Assembly (NCBI GenBank): GCA_016185125.1
Contig: JACPOC010000044.1
Location: forward strand, 1 to 64,000
Origin: Bacteroidota bacterium
GTDB lineage: Bacteria; Bacteroidota; Bacteroidia; B-17B0; Aurantibacillaceae
Length of the DNA stretch: 64,000 nt
Reading direction: 5' to 3'
Shown here: positions 55,406-64,000 of the stretch, in pieces
Position numbering within the stretch: the first letter of the stretch is position 1
How the letters are laid out: every line of letters begins with the position of its first letter
The notes under the pieces: generated by a model
The model's database searches: none
Seen by the model: the letters and a program-made list of their open reading frames with translations, nothing else
Told to the model about the DNA's origin: nothing
Position numbers and translations under genes: made by a program

Positions 55406-56713
55406 GTGAAAAAAATTTTAATACTAACTTATTATTGGCCTCCCGGAGGCGGCGCCGGTGTTCAGCGCTGGCTGAAGTTTGTAAAATATTTTCGCGAGTT
55501 TGGATGGGAACCAATTGTTTACACAGCACTCAATGGCGAAATGCCGGTAATTGATGAAAGCTTAAAAAAAGATATTCCAAAAAACTTAACCGTTTTAAAA
55601 ACTTCCATTTGGGAACCTTACAGCATTTATAAAAAATTTATCGGCAGAAAAAAAAGCGATAAAATAAATGCTTCTTTTTTAAGTGAGAATAAAAAGCCGG
55701 GAATTACAGAAAAAATTAGCGTCTTTATCCGCGGAAATTTTTTTATACCTGATGCCCGAAAATTTTGGATAAAACCAAGTGTTCCTTATTTGGTTGACTA
55801 TATTCAAAAATACAGCATTACACATGTTATTAGCTCCGGCCCGCCGCACAGCATGCACATGATTGGCTTGGGCATCAAACAAAAACTTCCGCAAGTAAAA
55901 TGGGTGGCAGATTTTCGTGACCCATGGACCAATATTGATTTTTATGAAAAATTAATGCTTACCAAGCGTTCAGATAAAAAACATCATCAAATGGAATTAG
56001 ATGTGCTGCAAAATGCAGATCTTGTTTTAAGCATCGGAAAAACCATGAATGATGAATTTGCCGAAATGTTAAGAAACTCTACCGGAAAATCATCTGATAA
56101 GTTTAAAGTGCTTACCAATGGCTTTGATGAAGAGGACACAAAAACAGGCATCTTAAAAAAGGATACCAAATTCAGCATGGCGCACGTCGGAACTTTGGTG
56201 AAAGACAGAAATCCTGTGGCTTTATGGAAAGTTCTTAAAAAATTGGTTTCTGAGAACTCAGAATTTGCAATGCAACTTGAACTTAAATTAGTCGGAAAAA
56301 TTGATATTGCAGTAAAAGAAGAGATTGAGAAATACGGTCTTAGTGCTTATGTATCCAAAATAGATTATTTACCGCACGATGAAGTTATAAAAGAACAGCA
56401 ACGATCAAAAGTGTTATTGTTGTTGGTAAATGATACAAAAAATGCCAAGGGAATTTTAACCGGTAAGTTTTTTGAGTATATGGCTGCGGGCACACCTGTT
56501 CTTGCCATTGGACCTGTTAATGGCGATCTTGCAAAAATTATAAAAGAAACTAATTGCGGATTGATCAGTGATTTTAAAGATGAGTTGAGCCTCGAAAAAA
56601 ACATCTTACAGCTTTTTCAGGATCAAGGCATAAATCATAATAAGGAAACTATTTCTAAATACAGTCGAAAAAATTTAACCAAAGAACTTGCCGAATTATT
56701 AAAAAACGTTTAA
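55406..56713 (+). CDS. Glycosyltransferase, GT4-like
   Basis: The 435-residue protein has an N-terminal ILTYYWPPGGGAGVQRWLKFVKY loop, typical of GT-B enzymes that act on surface glycans, and a C-terminal donor-binding domain (SMAHVGTLVKDRNP, the AKGILTGKFFEYMAAGTPVLAIG region with the Glu of the family). It begins at GTG 55406. It follows lon closely and converges on hemL 4 bp apart. Sugar donor and acceptor are unknown; a role in capsular or LPS polysaccharide is plausible. Confidence 0.88.
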   Translation: MKKILILTYYWPPGGGAGVQRWLKFVKYFREFGWEPIVYTALNGEMPVIDESLKKDIPKNLTVLKTSIWEPYSIYKKFIGRKKSDKINASFLSENKKPGITEKISVFIRGNFFIPDARKFWIKPSVPYLVDYIQKYSITHVISSGPPHSMHMIGLGIKQKLPQVKWVADFRDPWTNIDFYEKLMLTKRSDKKHHQMELDVLQNADLVLSIGKTMNDEFAEMLRNSTGKSSDKFKVLTNGFDEEDTKTGILKKDTKFSMAHVGTLVKDRNPVALWKVLKKLVSENSEFAMQLELKLVGKIDIAVKEEIEKYGLSAYVSKIDYLPHDEVIKEQQRSKVLLLLVNDTKNAKGILTGKFFEYMAAGTPVLAIGPVNGDLAKIIKETNCGLISDFKDELSLEKNILQLFQDQGINHNKETISKYSRKNLTKELAELLKNV

Positions 56714-56716
56714 GAT

Positions 56717-58000
56717 TTAATTTAACTTCTTCAAACCAATCCCAAAAGCTTTAATGGTTTTATCAAGATCTTCATAAGAATGCGCGCTGCTTAAAAAACC
56801 AACTTCATAACCGCTGGGCCCAAGATAAACGCCGTTTTCGAGTAAGGAATGATATAAAATTTTAAAATAACTCATGCTGTTAGGATCAATATCATCTGCC
56901 GAAGTGATTGTTTTTTTATCCGTAAAAGCAATCCAGAAAATCGACCCTAATTTAAACATCTTAAAGAGTTTAAAAGAGTTTAATTTCATTATTCCATCCA
57001 CTAAATAATTTGTTTTAGCCTCCAGATCATTGTAAAAATTGTTTGCTAAACATTGCGAGAGCTGCGCAATTCCCGCACTCATGGCTACCGGATTACCGCT
57101 TAAAGTTCCTGCCTGGTAAACCGCGCCTTCGGGAGAAACGCAACTCATAATCTCCTTGCTGGCACCATACGCACCCACAGGAAAGCCACCGCCTATAATT
57201 TTGCCATACGTAATAATGTCGGGCTTTATATTAAATAATCCAGCTGCGCCGCAAAAACTTAAACGGAAACCGCTAATTACTTCGTCAAATAATAATAAGG
57301 TTTTATTTTCTGTGCAAATTATCCTTAAAAATTCCAGAAACTCTTTTCCCTGCAATAATAAGCCATTATTGGCAGGCACGGGCTCTATAATTACACAGGC
57401 AATTTCATTTTTAAATTTCAAAAATGCTTCTTTCACCGCCTCTTTATTGTGAAGAGGAACGCTGATGGTTTCATTCACAAAACTTGCGGGAACACCGTCA
57501 CTGCTCGAATTCCCAAACGTAACCAAACCGCTTCCCGCCTTAACCAATAAAGAATCAGCGTGACCGTGATAACAACCTTCGAATTTTAATATTTTATCCC
57601 GCTTTGTAAAACCTCGCGCTAATCTAATCGCACTCATCACTGCTTCCGTGCCACTGCTTACAAATCTTAATTTTTCAATAAATTTATTATTAGATAAGAT
57701 CAGATTCGCTAACTCATTTTCCAAACGTGTAGGAGCCCCAAATGACGTTCCGTTACGCATGGTTTTATCAACAGCATTTAATACGGTATTGTTGGCGTGA
57801 CCTAAAATTAACGGTCCCCAGCTGCAGCAAAAATCAATATACTCGTTTCCGTCAACATCCCAAATATGCGAACCTTTTCCTTTTTCAATAAATAAAGGAT
57901 TGCCTCCCACGCTTCTGAAAGCTCGTACCGGCGAATTTACTCCTCCCGGAAAATAGTTTTTAGCCTTTTCAAAAAGTTCAGCTGATTTTTTAGTTGTCAT
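56717..58000 (-). CDS. hemL: Glutamate-1-semialdehyde 2,1-aminomutase
   Basis: HemL converts glutamate-1-semialdehyde to 5-aminolevulinate in the C5 pathway to haem and other tetrapyrroles. The 427-residue PLP enzyme has the N-terminal PGGVNSPVRAF, a VSSGTEAVMSAIRLAR segment, the LLLFDEVISGFR motif, and the PLP lysine in TYGKIIGGGFPVGAYG. These distinguish it from the ornithine and acetylornithine aminotransferases of the same fold. Length is standard. It is a single gene, divergent from the thioredoxin gene. Confidence 0.96.
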   Translation of the reverse strand: MTTKKSAELFEKAKNYFPGGVNSPVRAFRSVGGNPLFIEKGKGSHIWDVDGNEYIDFCCSWGPLILGHANNTVLNAVDKTMRNGTSFGAPTRLENELANLILSNNKFIEKLRFVSSGTEAVMSAIRLARGFTKRDKILKFEGCYHGHADSLLVKAGSGLVTFGNSSSDGVPASFVNETISVPLHNKEAVKEAFLKFKNEIACVIIEPVPANNGLLLQGKEFLEFLRIICTENKTLLLFDEVISGFRLSFCGAAGLFNIKPDIITYGKIIGGGFPVGAYGASKEIMSCVSPEGAVYQAGTLSGNPVAMSAGIAQLSQCLANNFYNDLEAKTNYLVDGIMKLNSFKLFKMFKLGSIFWIAFTDKKTITSADDIDPNSMSYFKILYHSLLENGVYLGPSGYEVGFLSSAHSYEDLDKTIKAFGIGLKKLN

Positions 58001-58142
58001 GCCGCAAAATTAGGACTTATCGTTATCAACACCAAGGTTTTTTAAATGAGACATCTCACCCAAAAACTGTTAAATGAAGGTGTAAAATTTATTTTCTATT
58101 TTTATGGTCTCAAAATTGCATACTTTTAATTAAACTATTTAT

Positions 58143-58658
58143 ATGAAACAATTAGCTTTTTCCTTTTTACTTCTCACAGCATTTACTTTTACAACTTTTG
58201 CGGGCGATGGGGATAAAATTCCAACTGCCACCGTAAAAAAATTAGATGGAAGTACGGTTAATTCCAACACTTTTTCAAACAACGGAAAGCCAATGATTAT
58301 CAGCTTTTGGGCAACCTGGTGCAAGCCATGCAAAAAAGAATTAGATGCTATTGCTGAAAATTACGCAGAGTGGACAAAAGAAACAGGTGTTAAATTAATT
58401 GCTGTAAGTATTGATGATGCCCGCAGTTCAGGTAAAGTGGTTACAGAAGTTAAAAACAAAGGCTGGAAGTATGAGTTTTATATAGACGAAAATCAGGACT
58501 TTAAACGCGCCATGAATGTTAACAATGTTCCGCATACGTTTATTGTGGATGGAAGCGGTAAAATAGTTTGGAGCCATAATTCCTATTCAGAGGGCGATAA
58601 AGACAAGTTGTATGAAAACATTAAAAAAGTGATTAAAGGCGAAAAGCTTGATCATTAG
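58143..58658 (+). CDS. TlpA-like thioredoxin, secreted
   Basis: The 171-residue protein has a signal peptide (LAFSFLLLTAFTFTTFA) and a thioredoxin-like domain with the redox motif WATWCKPCKKELD (CKPC at about residues 60-63) and the conserved cis-Pro in VNNVPHTFIVDGSGKI. This is the TlpA/ResA type, which reduces periplasmic disulfides, for instance in cytochrome c maturation or oxidative defence. It is monocistronic, with an ATG at 58143. Confidence 0.92.
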   Translation: MKQLAFSFLLLTAFTFTTFAGDGDKIPTATVKKLDGSTVNSNTFSNNGKPMIISFWATWCKPCKKELDAIAENYAEWTKETGVKLIAVSIDDARSSGKVVTEVKNKGWKYEFYIDENQDFKRAMNVNNVPHTFIVDGSGKIVWSHNSYSEGDKDKLYENIKKVIKGEKLDH

Positions 58659-58775
58659 CCTGAATTATTTTATAACTATGCTGCAAGCACAAAATTCTTA
58701 GTGATTCTTACTCTTTAAAATTCTTCTTCATAGCGTTTTTAATTAAAATAGTTATTAGATTTGTTCAAATTAATT

Positions 58776-59972
58776 ATGCCACAATTATCAGATAGAGTTA
58801 ACCAAATTTCCGAGTCGCAAACAATTGCCATGGCCCGCAAAAGCCGTGAATTAAAAGCGCAGGGAGTTGATATAATAAGTTTAAGTTTGGGTGAACCCGA
58901 CTTTCCTACTCCGCAAATTATTAAGGATACCGCCAAACAAGCAATCGATGAAAATTACAGTTATTACACCCACGTTTCAGGTTATCTCGAATTAAGGCAA
59001 GCGGTTTGTGAAAAATTTAAACGCGATAATAATATATCTCATACCCCCGATGAAATAGTTGTTTCTACAGGAGCAAAACAAAGCATTGCAAATTTGGTTC
59101 TTTGTCTTATTAATGAGGGCGATGAAGTAATTATTCCATCCCCTTATTGGGTAAGCTATGTTGAGTTACTGAAGCTTGCGGGTGGCGTACCGGTGATTAT
59201 TGAAACGCAGATCGAATCTGATTTTAAAATGTCACCTAAAGAACTGGAGGCAGCAATCACACCAAAAACAAAAATGATTATGATGAGCACGCCTTGTAAT
59301 CCAACAGGAAGTGTGTATTCTAAAGAGGAATTAAAAGCCCTTGCCGAAGTAGTTATTCAACATAACGAGCTTTATATCCTGAGTGATGAAATTTACGAAC
59401 ATATTAATTTTGCAGGCGGACACGAAAGTTTTGCGCAGTTTGATTTTATTAAAGATCGTGTAATTACAATCAACGGAGTTTCAAAAGGTTTTGCCATGAC
59501 CGGTTGGCGCGGAGGAATTATGGCTGCTCCTAAATGGATTGCTGAGGCCTGCGATAAAATGCAAGGGCAGTTTACATCCGCTACATCAAGCATTACTCAA
59601 AAAGCCATTCATAAAGCAATGACGCTTGATTATGAAACTTACATTAAACCCATGCGTGATGCTTTTTTACAACGAAGAGATCTGGTTTTAAAATTAATGA
59701 AAGATATTCCCGGTTTAAAAACTAACGTTCCTCAGGGTGCATTTTATGTCTATCCGGAAATAAGTTCTTATTTTGGAAAAAAGTATGATAAATACACCAT
59801 CAATAGCGGCACTGATCTTTCCATGTTTCTGTTAGATGTTGCGCATGTAGCATTAGTTCCCGGCGCGGCTTTTGGCAGCGATAAATATATCCGTTTTTCT
59901 TATGCCACCAGCGAAGACAATTTAAAAGAGGCTCTGAGAAGAATGAAAGAAGCATTAGCAAAACTCCAGTAA
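58776..59972 (+). CDS. Pyridoxal-phosphate aminotransferase, aspartate aminotransferase-like (class I)
   Basis: The 398-residue PLP enzyme has SLGEPDFPTP near the N-terminus, the YTHVSGYLELRQAV segment, STPCNPTG, the ILSDEIYEHINF motif and the PLP lysine in NGVSKGFAMTGWRGG, followed by the C-terminal FSYATSEDNLKEAL. This matches the class I aspartate/prephenate aminotransferase group of Bacteroidota. ATG 58776 (MPQLSDRVNQ) is preferred over an earlier TTG at 58761. Substrate range is not resolved. It is followed 7 bp later by rfaE1. Confidence 0.9.
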   Translation: MPQLSDRVNQISESQTIAMARKSRELKAQGVDIISLSLGEPDFPTPQIIKDTAKQAIDENYSYYTHVSGYLELRQAVCEKFKRDNNISHTPDEIVVSTGAKQSIANLVLCLINEGDEVIIPSPYWVSYVELLKLAGGVPVIIETQIESDFKMSPKELEAAITPKTKMIMMSTPCNPTGSVYSKEELKALAEVVIQHNELYILSDEIYEHINFAGGHESFAQFDFIKDRVITINGVSKGFAMTGWRGGIMAAPKWIAEACDKMQGQFTSATSSITQKAIHKAMTLDYETYIKPMRDAFLQRRDLVLKLMKDIPGLKTNVPQGAFYVYPEISSYFGKKYDKYTINSGTDLSMFLLDVAHVALVPGAAFGSDKYIRFSYATSEDNLKEALRRMKEALAKLQ

Positions 59973-59979
59973 ATTATTA

Positions 59980-60996
59980 ATGAAAAAATTTTCGGTTAAA
60001 AAAGATCATATCCGCGATTTATTTAAATCCTTCAACAATTTAAATGTTTTAATTATTGGCGATGTGATGATTGATAGTTATCTGTGGGGAAAAGTTAATA
60101 GGATTTCCCCGGAAGCGCCGGTACCAATTGTAACAGTTTCTAAAAAGGAAAGGCGCCTTGGAGGAGCTGCTAACGTAGCGTTAAATATTCAAGCTCTTGG
60201 AGCCAATCCTATTCTTTGTTCAGTGGTGGGTGTAGATCACGAAGGACTTGCTTTTCTGGATCTTCTTAAAAATCAAAAATTAAGTCAAAAAGGTATTTTA
60301 AAATGCCGCGACCGGATTACTACCGTAAAAACAAGGGTTATTGGTAATAATTCGCAACTTTTACGTGTGGACGAAGAAGTGGAAACTGAAATTGAGCCTT
60401 CTGAAACGCAGCAACTACTCACATTAATTTCGTATATCATTCAACACGATAAAATTGATGTGATTATTTTTGAAGATTATAACAAAGGACTCATCACTCC
60501 CAAATTAATTAATAAAGTTGTTGAACTTGCCAGAAGCAAAGATATTCCAACCTGTGTTGATCCTAAGAAGAAAAACTTTCATTCTTATAAAGGTGTAAGC
60601 TTATTTAAGCCTAATTTAAAAGAATTAAAAGAAGGATTAAAGCTGGATATCCAAGGGGCAAATATCCGCGAACTTCAGCGCGCAGTAAGCAGTTTCCGCG
60701 TAAAGCAAAAAGCCGAAACAATTTTGGTAACTCTTGCCGAAAAAGGAATTATTACTAATTCACGCAAAGTAAAGGAACATATTGCCGCTCATGTAAGAAG
60801 CATTACAGATGTAAGCGGCGCCGGTGATACCGTTATTAGCGTAGCTTCCTTATGTCGTGCGCTCGAATGCCGAGAAGAACTTACAGCCGCACTCGCAAAT
60901 CTTTCCGGAGGTTTGGTGTGCGAACAAGTTGGCGTTGTGCCAATTAATAAAGCTGAGTTGCTGGAAGAAGCATTGAAGTTGGATTTTGTAAAATAA
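59980..60996 (+). CDS. rfaE1: D-glycero-beta-D-manno-heptose-7-phosphate kinase (RfaE domain I)
   Basis: RfaE1 phosphorylates heptose-7-phosphate at C1 on the way to ADP-heptose for the LPS core. The 338-residue PfkB-type kinase has VLIIGDVMIDSYLWGKVNRISPEAPVP-type signature elements, GGAANVALNI, and the ATP-binding DVSGAGDTVISVASL near the C-terminus with catalytic Asp. There is no cytidylyltransferase domain, so this is the split form common in Bacteroidota. It follows the aminotransferase gene by 7 bp. Confidence 0.92.
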   Translation: MKKFSVKKDHIRDLFKSFNNLNVLIIGDVMIDSYLWGKVNRISPEAPVPIVTVSKKERRLGGAANVALNIQALGANPILCSVVGVDHEGLAFLDLLKNQKLSQKGILKCRDRITTVKTRVIGNNSQLLRVDEEVETEIEPSETQQLLTLISYIIQHDKIDVIIFEDYNKGLITPKLINKVVELARSKDIPTCVDPKKKNFHSYKGVSLFKPNLKELKEGLKLDIQGANIRELQRAVSSFRVKQKAETILVTLAEKGIITNSRKVKEHIAAHVRSITDVSGAGDTVISVASLCRALECREELTAALANLSGGLVCEQVGVVPINKAELLEEALKLDFVK

Positions 60997-61009
60997 ATAT
61001 TCACCGCAA

Positions 61010-61096
61010 AAGAATATAAGACACAGAGAAAAAAATATTAAATATACCAGATTATAAAATCAAACGAATAACCTCAGTACGCTCCTTTCTCTGTGG
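61010..61096. repeat. Inverted repeat in the rfaE1-menG gap
   Basis: ACACAGAGAAA near 61020 is matched by TTTCTCTGTGG near 61087, and an ACCGCAAAA stretch precedes the left arm. Short CACAGAGAAA-type inverted repeats are frequent between genes in environmental Bacteroidota. It could form a hairpin around a 50-bp AT-rich loop. Confidence 0.5.
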
Positions 61097-61104
61097 TAAA
61101 AAAA

Positions 61105-61833
61105 ATGAAACACGATAACGTTACACCGTATAATAGTGACAATCCCAAAAAAGAACAGGTGGCACAAATGTTCGATAACATTTCAGGTCGCTATGATTTT
61201 TTAAACTCACTTCTTTCATTTGGAATTCATAAAGGCTGGAGAAAAAAATGTGTAAAATTACTACGCGCAAATAATCCGAAAAACATCTTAGACGTTGCTA
61301 CCGGCACCGCAGATTTTGCCATTGAATGTGCTAAATTAAATCCTAACAAAATAACAGGTATCGACATCAGCGAAGGCATGATGAAATTTGGAAGAGATAA
61401 AATTGAAAAGCTTGACCTTACTAAATTAATTACTTTAGAAAACGGCAATGCCGAAACAGTTATTTATCCCGATAATTCTTTCGACGCCATTGTAATAGGT
61501 TTTGGCGTGCGCAATTTCCAAGATCTTACAAAAGGGCTTTCAAACTTATACCGTATTTTAAAACCCGGCGGCCAAATTATTATCCTCGAATTTTCTTATC
61601 CTACCAATCCAATAGTAAAAGCAGGATATTCTTTCTATTTTTCTTATATAACTCCTTTGGTTGGCAAAATTTTTTCTAAAGATGAAAGAGCCTACAGTTA
61701 TTTGATGGAAAGCGTTAAGGCCTTTCCTAATAACGGTAACTTTGTAACTATATTAAATGAAACAGGATTCAAGGAAACAGGTTTTAACAGTCTTAGCATG
61801 GGAGTGGCCGCTATTTATTATGGTTCAAAGTAA
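61105..61833 (+). CDS. ubiE: Demethylmenaquinone methyltransferase (MenG/UbiE)
   Basis: This SAM-dependent enzyme methylates demethylmenaquinone in the last step of menaquinone synthesis. The 242-residue protein has VAQMFDNISGRYDFLNSLLSFG, the SAM-binding ILDVATGTADFAIE, ITGIDISEGMM, and the signature YRILKPGGQIIILEFSYP. Bacteroidota generally use menaquinone, so MenG activity is expected; ubiquinone activity is not. ATG 61105 is chosen over GTG 61093. Confidence 0.95.
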   Translation: MKHDNVTPYNSDNPKKEQVAQMFDNISGRYDFLNSLLSFGIHKGWRKKCVKLLRANNPKNILDVATGTADFAIECAKLNPNKITGIDISEGMMKFGRDKIEKLDLTKLITLENGNAETVIYPDNSFDAIVIGFGVRNFQDLTKGLSNLYRILKPGGQIIILEFSYPTNPIVKAGYSFYFSYITPLVGKIFSKDERAYSYLMESVKAFPNNGNFVTILNETGFKETGFNSLSMGVAAIYYGSK

Positions 61834-61917
61834 TCAACCCGATTTTTGACCAATGTTCTGTTAATAAACAATTAAATACTCTCCCCTCTTCCCCCGCATC
61901 CTTATTATCTTTAAACC

Positions 61918-64000
61918 ATGTCTAAAAACAAAAAACCGCAACGTTATTTATTTGAGGAGGTCCTCGATTTTTTAAAACATAACGACGATAAAACTTTTAA
62001 TTATAAACAGCTGGGTGCCGCCATGGAAATAAATACAGAGGAGGAACGTATTCAGTTAATAGATATTCTTGCATCCTTAAAACAACAGGATTTTGTTATC
62101 GAAAAAGAAAAAGGCAAGTATCAGATAAAACAAAGCGCGCAATATGTTACCGGAACAATAGACTTTACAAGCCAGGCTACAGCTTTTGTGGTGTTCAGCG
62201 AAACAGAAGAAGATATTTTTATCCCCGCTAAAAAAACCAAAGATGCTTTGCAGGGAGATCTTGTAAAAGTTCATTTATCATCTCGGAAAAGTGGAAGAAG
62301 AAAGGAAGGCGAAGTAATGGACGTAATTAAACGGAACAAAACAGAATTTGTTGGTACGATAAAGATCAATCCCAAATTCGCTTTTGTTATTGCAGATAGT
62401 CATAAATTACACGTTGATTTTTTTATTCGCACCAGCGATATTAATGGCGCAAAGGATGGCCAGAAAGTACTGATTAAATTAAAAGAATGGAAAGCCGGAG
62501 AACAAAACCCAACCGCTTTGGTTGCTAAAGTATTTGGTAACCCGGGTGAGCATAAAACAGAAATGAATGCCATCATGGCTGAATACGGTTTGCCTGAATC
62601 TTTCCCCGATGCTATTGAATACGAAGCTAAAAAAATTCCAACAGAAATTACCGATGAAGAAATAAGCAAGCGCAGAGATTTTAGAAAAGTTACCACCTTT
62701 ACCATCGACCCGTATGACGCAAAAGATTTTGATGATGCGCTTTCCATTCAAAAATTGGAAAATGGTTTTTGGGAAGTTGGCGTACACATTGCAGATGTAA
62801 CACATTATTTAGAACCAAAATCAACGCTTGACAAAGAAGCTGTAAGCCGCGCCACCAGCGTTTATCTGGTAGATCGTGTAATTCCAATGCTTCCGGAAGT
62901 ATTAAGTAATTTCGTGTGTTCTTTACGCCCTCATGAAGAAAAATATACATTTAGTGCCGTGTTTCAGTTAGATGATGAAGCTGTTATTCACCATCAATGG
63001 TTTGGCAAAACAATTATTTACAGCGACAGAAGATTTTCTTACGAAGAAGTACAAACTATTATTGAAACTGAAGAAGGAGATTATAAAGACGAAATTTTAG
63101 TATTAGATCGCCTCGCTAAAAAATTACGTGCCGATAGAATGCGCAAAGGTTCTATCTTTTTTGATAAAGCCGAAGTAAAATTTAATTTAGATGAAGAAGG
63201 AAATCCTATTGGCGTATTTTTTAAAACACAAAAAGACGCGCACAAACTAATTGAAGATTTTATGTTACTTGCAAATCGTAAAGTAGCTGAATATCTTGGC
63301 AAAGGTTTAAAAGGCGATGAAGTAGACGATAAACCAAAGCACGCGCAGCAAAAAGAGGGCACAAATAATCTTTGTGTTTACCGTATACACGATGTGCCTA
63401 ACGATGAAAAAATGCAGGAGCTAAGTGGCTTTGCAGCGCGCTTTGGTTACCAAATGAATTTAGGCAATAAACAAAAAGTTGCCCAATCCATCAATAAATT
63501 ATTGCACGATGTGAAAGATAAAAAAGAACAAGGCATGATAGAATTATTGGCGGTGCGCAGTATGCCAAAAGCAATTTATACTACCAAAAATGCTGGTCAC
63601 TATGGATTAGGATTTGAATTTTATACCCACTTCACATCTCCCATCAGAAGATATCCTGATGTTTTAGTGCACCGCTTATTGGAAGCACGCTTAAAAGGCA
63701 AAAGCTATTCGGGAAAAGATGAATTGGAATTACTTTGTAAACACAGCAGCGAAATGGAAAGGATGGCTGCCGAAGCCGAACGCGCTTCTATAAAATACAA
63801 ACAGGTTGAATTTATGTCTGATAAAATTGGCGAAACTTTTGACGCCGTTATTAGTGGCGTTACCGAGTGGGGAATTTATGCGGAGATAGTGGAGAACCGC
63901 TGCGAAGGAATGATAAGAAGCCGCGATTTAAAAGGAGACCAATACTTTTTTGATGAAGAAAATTATCGCTACGTTGGTAAAAATTCCGGTAAAACTTATG
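61918..64000 (+). CDS. rnr: Ribonuclease R, cut off at the right edge
   Basis: The frame from ATG 61918 (MSKNKKPQRYLFEEVLDFL) stays open to the window end: 694 codons, with the C-terminus missing. It shows an N-terminal winged-helix region, cold-shock domains (GTIDFTSQATAFVVFSE, TEFVGTIKINPKFAFV), the catalytic RNB domain with TIDPYDAKDFDDALS and HFTSPIRRYPDVLVHRLL, and the start of the S1 domain (GETFDAVISGVTEWGIYAEI). RNase R is a processive 3'-5' exonuclease that degrades structured RNA. A possible -7-like TATCTTTA lies about 10 bp before the ATG. Confidence 0.97.
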   Translation, partial: MSKNKKPQRYLFEEVLDFLKHNDDKTFNYKQLGAAMEINTEEERIQLIDILASLKQQDFVIEKEKGKYQIKQSAQYVTGTIDFTSQATAFVVFSETEEDIFIPAKKTKDALQGDLVKVHLSSRKSGRRKEGEVMDVIKRNKTEFVGTIKINPKFAFVIADSHKLHVDFFIRTSDINGAKDGQKVLIKLKEWKAGEQNPTALVAKVFGNPGEHKTEMNAIMAEYGLPESFPDAIEYEAKKIPTEITDEEISKRRDFRKVTTFTIDPYDAKDFDDALSIQKLENGFWEVGVHIADVTHYLEPKSTLDKEAVSRATSVYLVDRVIPMLPEVLSNFVCSLRPHEEKYTFSAVFQLDDEAVIHHQWFGKTIIYSDRRFSYEEVQTIIETEEGDYKDEILVLDRLAKKLRADRMRKGSIFFDKAEVKFNLDEEGNPIGVFFKTQKDAHKLIEDFMLLANRKVAEYLGKGLKGDEVDDKPKHAQQKEGTNNLCVYRIHDVPNDEKMQELSGFAARFGYQMNLGNKQKVAQSINKLLHDVKDKKEQGMIELLAVRSMPKAIYTTKNAGHYGLGFEFYTHFTSPIRRYPDVLVHRLLEARLKGKSYSGKDELELLCKHSSEMERMAAEAERASIKYKQVEFMSDKIGETFDAVISGVTEWGIYAEIVENRCEGMIRSRDLKGDQYFFDEENYRYVGKNSGKTY

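Overview
The window is an AT-rich stretch of a Bacteroidota chromosome. It carries about 50 protein genes on both strands and no rRNA or tRNA that I could see. The phylum call rests on four proteins ending in type IX secretion (T9SS) type A sorting domains, many small lipoproteins with SC/AC lipoboxes, TAnnTTTG-like promoter elements, a PE-LIG-POL DNA ligase D next to Ku, and TPR-SpoIIE phosphatases of the kind common in free-living Bacteroidota. Order and family are not resolved; an environmental Flavobacteriales/Sphingobacteriales-like lineage is the best guess.

Layout. 1-7 kb: DEAD-box helicase, an unknown gene, a cation diffusion facilitator, then Ku and LigD abutting without a gap (a two-gene NHEJ system), YidD and a fumarylacetoacetate-hydrolase-family enzyme. 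7-11 kb: a plus-strand operon of L-2-hydroxyglutarate oxidase, DapA, a phosphoribosyltransferase and a SpoIIE-type phosphatase, followed by a 163-bp MITE-like inverted-repeat element. 11-18 kb: Hsp20, small unknown proteins (including a 41-aa lipoprotein), a YwqK-like repeat protein, and a minus-strand operon of lipoprotein, T9SS subtilase, MFS transporter and CoA-binding protein, then a SPOR protein. 18-21 kb: MnmE and a TrmH-type methyltransferase.

21-25 kb is the clearest functional unit. A cobalamin riboswitch precedes a TonB-dependent receptor (BtuB-like), a DUF4465 protein carrying a T9SS sorting domain, and a beta-propeller lipoprotein resembling BtuG. This looks like a vitamin B12 capture operon, with a T9SS-sorted protein where gut Bacteroides use lipoproteins. 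A glycosyltransferase and a convergent Nramp-UspA fusion transporter follow.

28.2-35.2 kb holds an 850-bp non-coding region with a phased 21-bp tandem repeat, a strong terminator hairpin and a foldable leader. It precedes an operon of secreted repeat proteins: T9SS subtilase with SBBP-like repeats, propeller-like lipoprotein, and delta-60 repeat protein. Right after the last stop codon, in the same frame, lies a leftover half of a second T9SS sorting domain. 35-41 kb: an unknown helical protein, two TPR proteins and GyrA. 41-48 kb: ClpC, a TPR-SpoIIE phosphatase, ClpS and an M48 lipoprotein. 48-53 kb: a head-GIN lipoprotein, a PagL-like deacylase, MazG, a PAP2 phosphatase and a GT39-type glycosyltransferase whose true start is not ATG. 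53-64 kb: Lon, glycosyltransferase, HemL, TlpA-like thioredoxin, aminotransferase, RfaE1 kinase, MenG/UbiE and RNase R, which runs off the right edge.

Most genes are ordinary housekeeping or envelope functions. The most unusual items are the T9SS variant of the B12 locus, the 21-bp array, the foldable leader, the sorting-domain remnant, the non-ATG start of the GT39 gene, and an alanine at the main quinolone-resistance position of GyrA.
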